Source of the DNA: Anaerolineae bacterium
GTDB lineage: Bacteria > Chloroflexota > Anaerolineae > Anaerolineales > Villigracilaceae
Assembly (NCBI GenBank): GCA_022013685.1
Contig: JAKLPV010000116.1
Location: 1-53,397, forward strand
Reading direction: 5' to 3'
Length of the DNA stretch: 53,397 nucleotides
The position numbers and the translations under genes are program-made. Each line of letters opens with the position of its first letter. Within the stretch, counting starts at the first letter, position 1. The notes beneath the pieces were generated by a model that saw only the letters and a list, made by a program, of their open reading frames with translations, was not told the DNA's origin and made no database searches. This document shows positions 22,832-31,659 of the stretch, piece by piece.

Positions 22832-23278
22832 ATGAGCGGCACAACCAAGATCGGAATTATCATCTGCGACCGTTACCGGACCTGTGCGGGTGGGAAATGC
22901 CTGCGCGCACTGCGTAATCGGGAAGGCGCGTTTAGCATTTATGCCGATACCGAAGTGGAACTGGTCGGTTACACCACCTGTGATGGCTGCCCCGGCGGCA
23001 ATGTCGAATATACCGGCGAAGAAATGGTTAAAAATGGCGCACAGGTTGTCCATCTAGCGACAGGCCTGCTGGTTGGTTATCCGCCTTGCCCGTATATCGA
23101 CATGTTCAAGAATTTTCTTGAAAAACGGTATGGCGTACAGGTGGTTGTTGGTACACACCCCATCCCAAAGAAATATCTGGATTTGCACACGAGCCTGGGA
23201 ACCTGGCAAGGTGCGAAGTGGCAACCGCTTTTGGCCCCAACAATGACAGATAATGCAACACGCGAAAACTATGATTGA
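22832..23278 (+). CDS. CGGC domain protein
   Basis: Protein of 148 residues from the CGGC family, a putative metal-binding domain rich in conserved Cys and His. Seen: IIICDRYRTCAGGKCLRAL at the start, TTCDGCPGGN near residue 50, and YPPCPYIDMFKNFLEKRYG near residue 90. The function is unproven; the Cys pattern fits metal binding. AAGGAG precedes ATG 22832. It sits between the NifX/ATPase operon and a ZIP-type metal transporter, which supports a metal-related role. Confidence 0.82.
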   Translation: MSGTTKIGIIICDRYRTCAGGKCLRALRNREGAFSIYADTEVELVGYTTCDGCPGGNVEYTGEEMVKNGAQVVHLATGLLVGYPPCPYIDMFKNFLEKRYGVQVVVGTHPIPKKYLDLHTSLGTWQGAKWQPLLAPTMTDNATRENYD

Positions 23279-23308
23279 GTATCAAGAAAGATAAAACTGG
23301 GCATTCCT

Positions 23309-24043
23309 ATGTTGACAAGCACATTCTGGTTTGTACTTTTTGCTAGCAGTCTGGCGTGTCTTGTCACGACCATTGGTATTTATATCATCAGCAAATATGA
23401 AAAATGGGGCAATCAAAATATTGTCTACTTTATGAGCTTTGCCGCTGGGGTGCTGATCTCTGTTTCATTCCTCCACATCATCCCGAAATCCTTTGAAATG
23501 AGCAAGACAGCGCCGATCTATCTGCTGGTCGGTTACATGGGGCTTTACCTTTTTAATCGTTTTTTGACCGCTTTCGTTTGCAATGACCGTGATTGCAACG
23601 AACTCTCAATTGGAATCATCCCGATGTTTGGCATTGGACTGCATTCCTTTATTGACGGGGTCATCTATTCCGTCACTTTCAATGTAAGCATCTTTACCGG
23701 AGCACTGGCGGCCGTTGGCATGGTTCTGCACGAGTTCCCGGAGGGGATTGTTACCTTCCTGCTTTTGAAGCGGGCCGGTTTTTCACATAAAAAAGCGGCC
23801 ATATATGCTTTCCTGACTGCGGCCGTATCGACCCCCTTGGGAACGCTGGTCTCTTTTCCTTTTATTAGCAAGATCGACAACGCCACATTGGGCATACTTT
23901 TGGCAATCTCTGCCGGTGCCTTGGTTTATGTTGGCGCATCGCACCTGCTTCCTGCGGTTGAAAAAGAGAACAAGAAATATACCTTGGTCTCTTTGGGGGC
24001 CGGTATCTTGATCGCTGTTCTGATTGTCGCCTCGAAAGGTTGA
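23309..24043 (+). CDS. ZIP family metal transporter
   Basis: Integral membrane protein of 244 residues with about seven or eight hydrophobic helices. The ZIP metal-path motifs are present: GLHSFIDGVIYS and LHEFPEGIVTFLLL, with the His, Asp and Glu residues that bind divalent cations (zinc, iron or manganese). A Cys-containing loop (CNDRDCNE) lies between helices. Import of a divalent metal into the cytoplasm is expected. The gene is visibly more A+T-rich than its neighbours. Confidence 0.87.
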   Translation: MLTSTFWFVLFASSLACLVTTIGIYIISKYEKWGNQNIVYFMSFAAGVLISVSFLHIIPKSFEMSKTAPIYLLVGYMGLYLFNRFLTAFVCNDRDCNELSIGIIPMFGIGLHSFIDGVIYSVTFNVSIFTGALAAVGMVLHEFPEGIVTFLLLKRAGFSHKKAAIYAFLTAAVSTPLGTLVSFPFISKIDNATLGILLAISAGALVYVGASHLLPAVEKENKKYTLVSLGAGILIAVLIVASKG

Positions 24044-24053
24044 GCATAACGCC

Positions 24054-25046
24054 ATGAAAACTGTCTTTGGGCCTGTTCCATCGCGGCGGTTGGGACAATC
24101 GCTGGGAATTGACCCGGTTCCATTTAAAACCTGCAACTGGAACTGTATCTACTGTCAGTTGGGACGCACTTCACCCTTCACGTTGGAACGGCGCGAGTAT
24201 GTTCCTCGCACCGAAATCCTGGAGCAAGTCCAGGAAGTTCTGGATAGACATGATCCTGGCGAAATTGACTGGATCACCTTTGTCGGCTCCGGCGAAACCT
24301 GCCTGCACAGTGAACTTGGCTGGCTGATCAACGCAGTCAAACAGGAAACCGAAATCCCGGTTGCGGTTATCACTAACGGCTCACTGCTACATCTGCCTGA
24401 AGTGCGCCGCGAACTACAAGCTGCCGACGCCGTCCTGCCCAGTCTGGACACCGCAAGCGAACGCCTGTATCGCAAAATCAACCGTCCGCATCACTCGCTG
24501 ACCCTGGATATGCTCATCAGCGGCTTGCGCGATTTTCGCGCCGAGTACCACGGACAGTTATGGGTTGAAGTTATGCTCATCAAAGGCCTGAACGATGGTG
24601 AGCGCGACTTGCAAGCCCTGGCCGCCGCACTGGAATACATCCGCGCCGACGAGATTCACCTGCTGCTGCCCACCCGTCCACCTGTCGAACCCTGGGTTGA
24701 GCCACCCGATGAAGTCACCCTGCAACGCGCCCAACTCATTTTGGGTAAACGCGCCCGGCTGGTTATAGAAATCAGCGGGACCTTTGACCTGTCATCGGAA
24801 CGCAGCGCCGTCGAAGCCCTGCTCTCCATCCTGACGCGCCATCCGATGTGTGAAAGCAACTTGCTGGCCGCCCTCGAAAAGTGGCTGCCAGGCAAGGGCG
24901 CACAAACCCTGGAAAGTTTGCGTTCCACCGGGCGTGTTCAGGTGATTACCCGGCGCGGTCAACGTTTTTGGAGCATGGCGCAAGCACACTACACTGAAGA
25001 AATGGATAATTTGCCTGACATGCGCCTCAAAGGATTGACGAAATGA
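24054..25046 (+). CDS. Radical SAM protein, wyosine synthase-like (COG0731 type)
   Basis: Radical SAM enzyme of 330 residues. The cluster motif is CNWNCIYCQLGRTSP near residue 27, preceded by FGPVPSRRLGQSLGIDP, typical of the COG0731 group. TFVGSGETCLHSELG follows near residue 85. The last 80 residues look like a winged helix (RHPMCESNLLAALEKWLPG). Archaeal relatives make wyosine in tRNA, but bacterial members have unknown substrates. I chose ATG 24054. The stop overlaps the start of the Mrp fusion gene. Confidence 0.83.
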   Translation: MKTVFGPVPSRRLGQSLGIDPVPFKTCNWNCIYCQLGRTSPFTLERREYVPRTEILEQVQEVLDRHDPGEIDWITFVGSGETCLHSELGWLINAVKQETEIPVAVITNGSLLHLPEVRRELQAADAVLPSLDTASERLYRKINRPHHSLTLDMLISGLRDFRAEYHGQLWVEVMLIKGLNDGERDLQALAAALEYIRADEIHLLLPTRPPVEPWVEPPDEVTLQRAQLILGKRARLVIEISGTFDLSSERSAVEALLSILTRHPMCESNLLAALEKWLPGKGAQTLESLRSTGRVQVITRRGQRFWSMAQAHYTEEMDNLPDMRLKGLTK

Positions 25047-26323
25047 ACGCGGAAGTTAGAAATGTAAATCAAAATACGATCAAAAATGTGGTGGCAGTAA
25101 TGAGCGGGAAAGGCGGAGTGGGCAAATCCCTGGTTACCGGCCTTCTCGCAAACGGGTTAGTCACAGCCGGTTACAAGGTCGGAATTCTGGACGCAGATTT
25201 TACAGGCTCAAGCATCCCAATGTTGTTTGGGCTACACGGACGGGTAAAGACCGGACAATATAGTTTTCTACCATTCGAGAGTCGTTCGGGAATTAAAATT
25301 ATTTCAACAAACTTGCTTTTTGACAATGACGACCAACCAATGATTTGGAAAGAGGCACTGGTTAGCAACGTTATCAAGGAGCTTTGGCAGGAAGTAGAGT
25401 GGGGAGAGCTGGATTATTTATTGATAGATATGCCAACTGCTATTTCTGAGACATCTGTTGCAATTATTCAGTCAATACCATTTACGGGCGCTGTTATCGT
25501 ATCTACGCCACAACAGGTATCCACAAAGATCAATAATAAGGCCGTATTTACGGTTCAAGGAACGGGTTTGCCCATCATCGGCATCGTCGAAAATATGTCT
25601 TATTTTCTGAACCCGGTCAGCGGGGAAACGCAGTCAATCTTTGCGCAACATCACACACAAACGGTGGCGAATACCGCCAACTCCCTGATTTTGGCTCATA
25701 TTCCGTTTAACCCGGAAATATCAAGATTATGCGATTCGGGAAGAATTGAGGATGTGGGTTTTGATGAGTACGCTGATCTCATTGATGCCTTTCTCAGATC
25801 GCTTGCAGCGATTGAACAAAAACAGGCTTCTGAACAGAGCCAAAACCATAGCAACGAACTGACTGATAAGGGCACACAAGAAGTCCATCAAGAAGCATCC
25901 CCGCATATCCCCGTTTCAAGTTCACCGGGCAATCATAAAGCACAAGCATTTTCTGACACGGTAATTTATCTTGTCAGAAGCAAGGAAAATGTGGGTGTGC
26001 TGGAGAATCCTGATTCTCAGGGATATTTCCTGGGAAGTTGTGGAGATAGGATGCAGATCCATCTCAAGCTAATCAATAACAGGATTCTGGATGCAAAATT
26101 TCTAGCAGATGGCTGCGGCGCAACACAAGCTTGTGGAACAATGATCACAAAAATGGCATGTTCTAAAACCCTGGAAGAAGCTGGGCAAATCACTTCTGAA
26201 GAATTACTCGAAGCCCTGGATGGACTCCCGGATGATCACTTGCACTGCGCAGAACTTGCTGTGATGACCCTTCGTGATGCGATGATTGATATCGCTGAGG
26301 GTCATCACAAGAAGATTTTATAA
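25043..26323 (+). CDS. Mrp/ApbC-type ATPase fused to an IscU/NifU N-terminal scaffold domain
   Basis: Fusion of 426 residues. The N-terminal 255 residues are an Mrp ATPase: MSGKGGVGKSLVTGLLANGL, GILDADFTGSS, YLLIDMPTAISE, GIVENMSYF; the CxxC of typical Mrp dimers is absent. A linker of about 60 polar residues follows. The C-terminal 120 residues are an IscU/NifU_N domain with the cluster ligands: LGSCGDRM (Cys and Asp), DGCGATQACGTM and LHCAELA. Mrp proteins carry Fe-S clusters and IscU builds them, so one chain joins scaffold and carrier. The gene is more A+T-rich than its surroundings, suggesting separate origin. It overlaps the radical SAM gene by four bases. Confidence 0.85.
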   Translation: MNAEVRNVNQNTIKNVVAVMSGKGGVGKSLVTGLLANGLVTAGYKVGILDADFTGSSIPMLFGLHGRVKTGQYSFLPFESRSGIKIISTNLLFDNDDQPMIWKEALVSNVIKELWQEVEWGELDYLLIDMPTAISETSVAIIQSIPFTGAVIVSTPQQVSTKINNKAVFTVQGTGLPIIGIVENMSYFLNPVSGETQSIFAQHHTQTVANTANSLILAHIPFNPEISRLCDSGRIEDVGFDEYADLIDAFLRSLAAIEQKQASEQSQNHSNELTDKGTQEVHQEASPHIPVSSSPGNHKAQAFSDTVIYLVRSKENVGVLENPDSQGYFLGSCGDRMQIHLKLINNRILDAKFLADGCGATQACGTMITKMACSKTLEEAGQITSEELLEALDGLPDDHLHCAELAVMTLRDAMIDIAEGHHKKIL

Positions 26324-26348
26324 ATTCTATTCACAAAAGGAGTGTGCT

Positions 26349-26852
26349 ATGGGTACCAAAGGTCGTCAAATCGTTGGAATGGATATCGATGAATTGTTGG
26401 GTATGCTCAATAAGGCCTTCGCAGATGAATGGCTGGCTTATTACCAATACTGGCTGGGGGCCAAAATTGTCAAAGGCCCCATGAAAGATGCCGTTGCAGC
26501 CGAACTGCTCTTACACGCCACCGAGGAATTGGCCCATGCCGATATGCTGGCCATGCGCATCATCCAGTTGGGCGGCACACCGCTGATCAGCCCCGATAAG
26601 TGGCTGACAAATACGCACTGCGGCTATGGTGCCCCAACCGATGCATTTGTCAAAGCGATCCTCACGCAAAACATTAAAGGCGAGCAGTGCGCCATTGATG
26701 TCTACCAAAATCTGCTAAAAATTGTCAGGGATGCAGACCCGGTAACCTATAACATCGTGCTGACCATTCTTCAAGACGAAGTTGAACACGAAGAAGATTT
26801 GCAGTCCCTCGATGAAGACCTGGATTCCTTGATGATGCGCAGCCGCGCTTAG
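26349..26852 (+). CDS. Ferritin-like diiron protein
   Basis: Four-helix protein of 167 residues with spaced Glu/His ligands of the ferritin-like type: FADEWLAYYQYW, LLLHATEELAHADML, KGEQCAIDVYQ, and ILQDEVEHEEDLQSLDEDLD. It could store iron or reduce peroxide as Dps or bacterioferritin relatives do. A haem ligand was not assigned. I chose ATG 26349 with AAGGAG upstream, because the upstream frame overlaps the Mrp fusion gene. It is next to Fe-S assembly and OsmC genes, an oxidative or iron stress setting. Confidence 0.82.
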   Translation: MGTKGRQIVGMDIDELLGMLNKAFADEWLAYYQYWLGAKIVKGPMKDAVAAELLLHATEELAHADMLAMRIIQLGGTPLISPDKWLTNTHCGYGAPTDAFVKAILTQNIKGEQCAIDVYQNLLKIVRDADPVTYNIVLTILQDEVEHEEDLQSLDEDLDSLMMRSRA

Positions 26853-26933
26853 ATTCCAAATATTTATAAATTCCAGACGCAAAAAACGCCTGCGAAAATC
26901 GTATCCACAAATCATAAGGAGATTTTTAATATC

Positions 26934-27353
26934 ATGGCAACCATCACCACGCACTACAAAGGCAATATGCTTTTCGAAACCGTCATGGGCAAACACACGT
27001 TGACGATCGACGTTCCAACCGAAATGGGTGGTTCAGACCGCGGTCCCCAGCCGCCACAAATTTTCATTGCTTCGCTCGGAAGCTGCATCGGCGCTTTTGT
27101 TGCTCAATATGCCGAACGCGTCGGCATGGATGCTTCGGGCATGACGGTAGACATCAACTTTGAGAAAGTCGCCGATCCGACCCGATTGGTTAATCTGAAA
27201 GCGGTCGTCAAGCTGCCCAATGCCGAGTGTGGACAGCGCATCAATGCCATCCAGAAAGTGGCCGAGCATTGCCCAGTTCATGCAACAATCCAGACCATGG
27301 AAGATTTAGGGATTCAAATTTTAGGCAAGGGAGAATGCGTCATTGGCGACTAA
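26934..27353 (+). CDS. OsmC family peroxide-reducing protein
   Basis: OsmC/Ohr-like protein of 139 residues. The two catalytic cysteines are present in LGSCIGAFVAQYAERVG near residue 50 and in VAEHCPVHATIQ near residue 115, the positions used for thiol-based reduction of organic peroxides. AAGGAG precedes ATG 26934. The last codons overlap the TTG start of trmO by 11 bases. Confidence 0.88.
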   Translation: MATITTHYKGNMLFETVMGKHTLTIDVPTEMGGSDRGPQPPQIFIASLGSCIGAFVAQYAERVGMDASGMTVDINFEKVADPTRLVNLKAVVKLPNAECGQRINAIQKVAEHCPVHATIQTMEDLGIQILGKGECVIGD

Positions 27354-27801
27354 TCAACCTGGTTTTACTCTGCACCCAATCGGCGTCATCCACTCGCCTT
27401 ACACCGACAAAAAGCAAACCCCCATCCAGCCCACTCGCTCGCAGGCCCTCGGAACGGTCGAAGTATTCCCGGAATTCATGGATGGAATGGATGGGCTGGA
27501 GGGCTTCTCGTATCTGATCCTGCTCTACATCTTTGACCGTTCTGATGGCTATTCGCTCTGCGTCCAACCGTTTCTTGATGACCGTACCCACGGAATTTTT
27601 GCCACCCGCTACCCCTACCGTCCTAACCCGCTGGGCCTCTCGATCGTGCGCCTGCTCAAACGGGACGGCGCGCTGCTCGAAATCGAGGGCGTGGATGTGC
27701 TCGACAAAACCCCGCTGATCGACATCAAGCCCTACGTCCCCGATTTCGACCTGCATCTTGATGCGCGTACAGGCTGGTACGAGACCAGGAGTAAGGAGTA
27801 A
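27343..27801 (+). CDS. trmO: tRNA N6-threonylcarbamoyladenosine methyltransferase TrmO/TsaA family
   Basis: TrmO uses SAM to methylate t6A37 in certain tRNAs. The 152-residue product shows the TsaA beta-barrel signatures: LHPIGVIHSPYTDKKQTP, FSYLILLYIFDRS, and IFATRYPYRPNPLGLSIVRL near residue 88, then DVLDKTPLIDIKPYVPDFD. The start is TTG 27343, with AAGGGAG suitably placed inside the OsmC gene. Archaeal and some bacterial members have other or unknown substrates, so the exact reaction is inferred from family. Confidence 0.85.
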   Translation: MATNQPGFTLHPIGVIHSPYTDKKQTPIQPTRSQALGTVEVFPEFMDGMDGLEGFSYLILLYIFDRSDGYSLCVQPFLDDRTHGIFATRYPYRPNPLGLSIVRLLKRDGALLEIEGVDVLDKTPLIDIKPYVPDFDLHLDARTGWYETRSKE

Positions 27802-27804
27802 ATT

Positions 27805-28896
27805 TTGAACTGGCTGTTTTTGTCCATTTTGAGCCTTTCACTCTGGCTGGTCAATCCCCAAACACCCCAGCCTGTTGTCCGCGCCGTATTGTTTTATTCC
27901 CCACAATGCGGTCATTGTCACTATGTCATCGAAGAAATCCTGCCGCCGCTTATGGAAAAGTACGGTACCCAACTGGAAATAATCGGCATAGATGTAAGCC
28001 AGCCGCAGGGGGGGGTATATTTCCAGGCAGCCGTACAAAAATTCAACCTGCAATCGGCCGGCGTGCCCTTTCTGGTGATTGGCGATGAGTACCTGATCGG
28101 CTCTGCCGACATCCCTGAAAGATTTCCAGCGCTGATCGAATCTTACCTTGCCCAGGGCGGGGTGGATTATCCCGATCTCCCAGGTTTGCGCGAAGAGATT
28201 TCTGCATCAGCTGCCGAGCAAGCCCCCAGGCCAGCCCCGGAACAAGCCGCGGCAGATAGTTTGCCAGATGAAAGTTCGTCGGCCTCCAGCTCAGAGACTA
28301 ACTTTGGACTGGATAGGCAGGACAATAGTACTGTCTGGGATCGCGTGGCCCGCGACCCGCTGGGAAATGGGCTATCAATACTGCTTTTGGTTGTGATGCT
28401 GGGCGTGGCGTTTAGTGCGCCGATAAGGTTTTCGCGCCTTGAAGTTGAGTTCTCATCCACCTGGCAGTTATGGCTGATTCCGTTTTTGTCGTTGGTTGGG
28501 TTCGTTGTTGCGGGTTACCTGGCCTATGTCGAAACCGCCCAGGTAACGGCAGTCTGCGGCCCGGTCGGCGACTGTAACACTGTCCAGCAGAGCGAATATG
28601 CGCGCCTATTCGGCATTCTGCCGATTGGGGTACTCGGGTTGCTCGGCTATGTCGCTATTGTTGGCACCTGGCTGGTTGGCCGCTTGAATCGCTCGCTGCT
28701 TTCTCTGTATGCCGACCTGCTCATGTTGGGAATGACTGCTTTTGGCCTGCTCTTTTCCATTTACCTGACTTTTCTCGAACCCTTTGTCATCGGCGCTACC
28801 TGCGCCTGGTGCCTGACCTCGGCAGTTTTGATGACAGCCTTGTTCTGGCTGTCGCTTAAGCCGGGGCGCCAGGCTTATTCAAAGCTGTTTATGTAA
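27805..28896 (+). CDS. Thioredoxin-like domain fused to vitamin K epoxide reductase (VKOR) domain
   Basis: Membrane thiol oxidoreductase of 363 residues. After a signal segment, a thioredoxin-like domain carries YSPQCGHCHYVIE near residue 34 and a cis-Pro loop (AGVPFLVIG). A linker rich in Ala, Ser and Pro follows. Then come five hydrophobic helices of a VKOR domain with the loop cysteines (AVCGPVGDCN) and the quinone-site pair CAWCLTSAV. VKOR fusions oxidise exported protein thiols via quinone. Here thioredoxin is at the N-terminus, while most known fusions have it C-terminal. The start is TTG 27805 after GGAGTAA, four bases after trmO. Confidence 0.88.
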   Translation: MNWLFLSILSLSLWLVNPQTPQPVVRAVLFYSPQCGHCHYVIEEILPPLMEKYGTQLEIIGIDVSQPQGGVYFQAAVQKFNLQSAGVPFLVIGDEYLIGSADIPERFPALIESYLAQGGVDYPDLPGLREEISASAAEQAPRPAPEQAAADSLPDESSSASSSETNFGLDRQDNSTVWDRVARDPLGNGLSILLLVVMLGVAFSAPIRFSRLEVEFSSTWQLWLIPFLSLVGFVVAGYLAYVETAQVTAVCGPVGDCNTVQQSEYARLFGILPIGVLGLLGYVAIVGTWLVGRLNRSLLSLYADLLMLGMTAFGLLFSIYLTFLEPFVIGATCAWCLTSAVLMTALFWLSLKPGRQAYSKLFM

Positions 28897-29013
28897 TACT
28901 CATTGTCGTTTACCGTTTTTTTTGTGGCTTACAAAAAGGCCCAATCTGCCACTCAATAATTTTTTCTGACGTCAACTAACCGATTCTGTGGAACGCTGAT
29001 CCCTATGATATGG

Positions 29014-29045
29014 CCGCCATCTTGAGCAAGGTGGCGGTGTTTATT
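29014..29045 (+). terminator. Hairpin in the 28897-29168 intergenic gap
   Basis: Arms 29014-29019 and 29032-29037 (6 bp, extendable with a G-T pair) followed by TGTTTATT could end the VKOR transcript. I see no gene and no clear promoter in the rest of this 272-bp gap. Confidence 0.5.
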
Positions 29046-29168
29046 GTCAAGAAGCCTGCTCGAAATTCAACTATTCTCTTGAAAATGCTCTGCGATCGGG
29101 TGTTTTTACGCTAAAATCAAAGGGAACCCAGAATCCTTGCGAAATAATGTCATCTTGAGAACATTACA

Positions 29169-30848
29169 ATGCTTACAATTTACTCAACCTACGCCAGCTT
29201 TCTGTTTGCTTCCGGAATCCTTTCCGGCTTGCTTCTCATTCTGCTTTTTAAGTACAAAAACAATACCACGGCGAAAGCCTTGTTTGGTTTGGGCGTTACA
29301 TCCCTGGGAATCAACCTGTCTTTATTGGTTTCCATGATTAGCCCCGATGCCCAGAGCGCCCAGCTTTGGCATGGGAATATCCGTTTGATTTTTAACTCTT
29401 TTATTGCCCCTGCTGGTTTCTTGTTTGTTTACAAGTTTTTGGATGGAAAAAATAATAAATTAAACTGGCTGGTTTTTAGCATCCCCGCGCTGACATTGGT
29501 AATCAGTCTTACCAATGATCTGCATCACTGGCTTTTTTCATCTTACAACATGCAGTGGGTTGGGTATTACATCCGCGTTGATTGGCGGCCCGGTTGGTGG
29601 TTTGTTGTTTTCGCCATTTACTCAAGTGTTATCAGCTTTGGGCTGGTCTATTTGCTTTTGGCATGGATTGGCCGGACACGCAAATTACCCCGATGGCGAG
29701 GTGTTTTGGTTATTGGCACTGTATTCTTTATCACCATTTCGATTATTTTTGATACTTTTGGGGTTTATATTGCGCCAGGATTACTGACTTTACCCATTGG
29801 CTTTGGCCTGATGAATTTATTCCTGATCCTTGGAGTTTGGTATCTCGATTTGTTCGATATCCTGCCAATTGCGCGTGAAACGCTGACCCGTTACATTGCT
29901 GATGGATTCTTTGTTGTAGACACAAACAACGTGGTATTGGACGCAAACCCGGCGGCCATGAAATTGACAGACCAGTCTGTTGAAGAGATGTTGGGCAAGG
30001 ATGTCTTGAGCTTTATTACGAACCCTGAACGGCGCGAGCTTGCTCAAAGAGTGTTGCAAGGTGAATTTCAAGGGGTCTTGCCATTTTTTATTGATGGGGT
30101 TGATCGCTTTTACGATATAGTGGTGACGAATATTTTCGTAGAGCAGCATGTTTTGGTGGCAAAGTTGATCGTCCTGCGCGATGTGAGCGAACTAAAACGA
30201 TTGCAAGATGATGAAAGTAAGCGGGTTGCCTTGGAAGAACGTCAGCGACTGGCGCGCGACTTGCATGATGCGGTTAGCCAGACCCTTTTTTCTGCCCGCC
30301 TGACATCCGAAATGCTTTTGCGCCAGAAGGAAAGTCTTCCTTCAGAAACGTTATGGGCGCGTATCTCTCATTTTGACGGGCTTGTCAAAAGCGCACTGGG
30401 AGAAATGCGTATCTTGTTGCTTGAACTGCGGCCCGAAGGCCTGGTAAACGCAGATTTATCCACCTTGATAGCTCACCTGGTTGATGCCGCCAGCGCCCGT
30501 ATCGAGGCCAGTATCCAACTTGATGTTAAGGTCAGACACGCTCAACCTGTTGATGTGAAAATCGCTTTTTATCGCATCGCCCAGGAAGCCCTGAATAATA
30601 TCGTCAAACATTCGCGTAGTAAAAATATTTATATTCAGTTGATCAGTGATCCCGGTTCCATGTTTCTGGCTGTCAAGGATGATGGTATCGGGTTGCAAAT
30701 TGATACAAACAAGGGTACAAAAATGGGGCTGGAGATTATGCGCGAACGTGCTGCCGGTATTGGCGCCGTTCTGGAGATTATCACCCAGGCAGGGAAGGGA
30801 ACGCGCGTTACCTGTTTATGGCAGGGAGCAAAGGAGATTACCAAATGA
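29169..30848 (+). CDS. Membrane sensor histidine kinase, NarX/LiaS type
   Basis: Sensor kinase of 559 residues. About seven N-terminal transmembrane helices (residues 1-235) resemble the 7TM sensor region. A PAS domain follows (RYIADGFFVVDTNNVVLDAN), then the HisKA_3 dimerisation helix with phospho-acceptor His in ERQRLARDLHDAVSQTL near residue 363, then a GHKL ATPase (QEALNNIVKHS, VKDDGIGLQ, GLEIMRERAAGIGA). The next gene, overlapping as ATGA, is a NarL-type regulator and is the obvious partner. The signal sensed is unknown. The A+T-rich composition differs from the neighbouring metal genes. Confidence 0.92.
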   Translation: MLTIYSTYASFLFASGILSGLLLILLFKYKNNTTAKALFGLGVTSLGINLSLLVSMISPDAQSAQLWHGNIRLIFNSFIAPAGFLFVYKFLDGKNNKLNWLVFSIPALTLVISLTNDLHHWLFSSYNMQWVGYYIRVDWRPGWWFVVFAIYSSVISFGLVYLLLAWIGRTRKLPRWRGVLVIGTVFFITISIIFDTFGVYIAPGLLTLPIGFGLMNLFLILGVWYLDLFDILPIARETLTRYIADGFFVVDTNNVVLDANPAAMKLTDQSVEEMLGKDVLSFITNPERRELAQRVLQGEFQGVLPFFIDGVDRFYDIVVTNIFVEQHVLVAKLIVLRDVSELKRLQDDESKRVALEERQRLARDLHDAVSQTLFSARLTSEMLLRQKESLPSETLWARISHFDGLVKSALGEMRILLLELRPEGLVNADLSTLIAHLVDAASARIEASIQLDVKVRHAQPVDVKIAFYRIAQEALNNIVKHSRSKNIYIQLISDPGSMFLAVKDDGIGLQIDTNKGTKMGLEIMRERAAGIGAVLEIITQAGKGTRVTCLWQGAKEITK

Positions 30849-31501
30849 CACAGCAGCCTATCAAGGTTTTAATTGTAGATGATCACCCGATGGTTCGCAA
30901 AGGATTAGCCTTGTTTGTCTCGGGGTTCGATGATCTCTTACTGGTTGGTGAAGCTGGGAACGCCCAGGAGGCGCTGGACTTGTATGCGCAGCACTCTCCA
31001 GATGTGGTCTTGATGGATATGGTTTTGCCCGACATTGATGGCGCACAGATTATCCGCATGATGCGTCAATTAGACTCTGAAGCTGCAATTATTGCGCTAA
31101 CATCTTTTGGGGAAGAAGCGTTAATCGAGGCGGCGCTGCATGCCGGCGCGCGTGGTTTTCTGTATAAAAATATCAGCGTGGATGAACTTGCGGATGCCAT
31201 TCGTCAAACGCATCGAGGGCGGACAATTTTGGATCCTAAAGCTTCGGAAGTGATGCTGCGCATGGTCAGCGGGACGAATCAGGCCTCGCCTGACTTTGTT
31301 AAATCCGATCTGAGCGAACGCGAAAAAGATGTTCTCAAACTCTTGGTTCAGGGGCTGACCAATAAACAGATTGCCGCCACACTGGATCTGCAGACATCCA
31401 CAGTAAAACAATATATCAGCAATATTTTATCAAAACTGAATGTTCAGAGCCGTACCGAGGCGGTGGCATCCGCTTTGCGCTTGGGATTGCTCGAAAAATA
31501 G
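30845..31501 (+). CDS. NarL/LuxR family response regulator
   Basis: Two-domain regulator of 218 residues. The receiver domain has VLIVDDHPMVRKG (acidic pocket), phospho-acceptor Asp in DVVLMDMVLPDIDG near residue 57, and Lys in GFLYKNIS. The GerE-type HTH is at the C-terminus: LSEREKDVLKLLVQGLTNKQ, LDLQTSTVKQYISNIL. It overlaps the histidine kinase stop, so the pair is coexpressed. Targets are unknown; the nearby lone receiver gene at 31660 has its own possible promoter. Confidence 0.93.
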   Translation: MTQQPIKVLIVDDHPMVRKGLALFVSGFDDLLLVGEAGNAQEALDLYAQHSPDVVLMDMVLPDIDGAQIIRMMRQLDSEAAIIALTSFGEEALIEAALHAGARGFLYKNISVDELADAIRQTHRGRTILDPKASEVMLRMVSGTNQASPDFVKSDLSEREKDVLKLLVQGLTNKQIAATLDLQTSTVKQYISNILSKLNVQSRTEAVASALRLGLLEK

Positions 31502-31556
31502 ATTGCATTCCGGTGGCTATAGCCATTTGACCGTGGGGGGTAAACCATGCGGCAAC

Positions 31557-31584
31557 TTGTCAGTTTACAGGCCTGTTTTACAAT
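31557..31584 (+). promoter_or_regulatory. Candidate promoter before the lone receiver gene
   Basis: TTGTCA (31557-31562), 16 bp, TACAAT (31579-31584), in the 158-bp gap after the NarL-type regulator. Both boxes differ from consensus by one base. Confidence 0.5.
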
Positions 31585-31659
31585 AGTGTTAAACGTATCC
31601 GTGCAAGTAATTATGGTTGTATTGAGATTCGCAGATTAAGACTTGGTGGTGAGGTTGCT

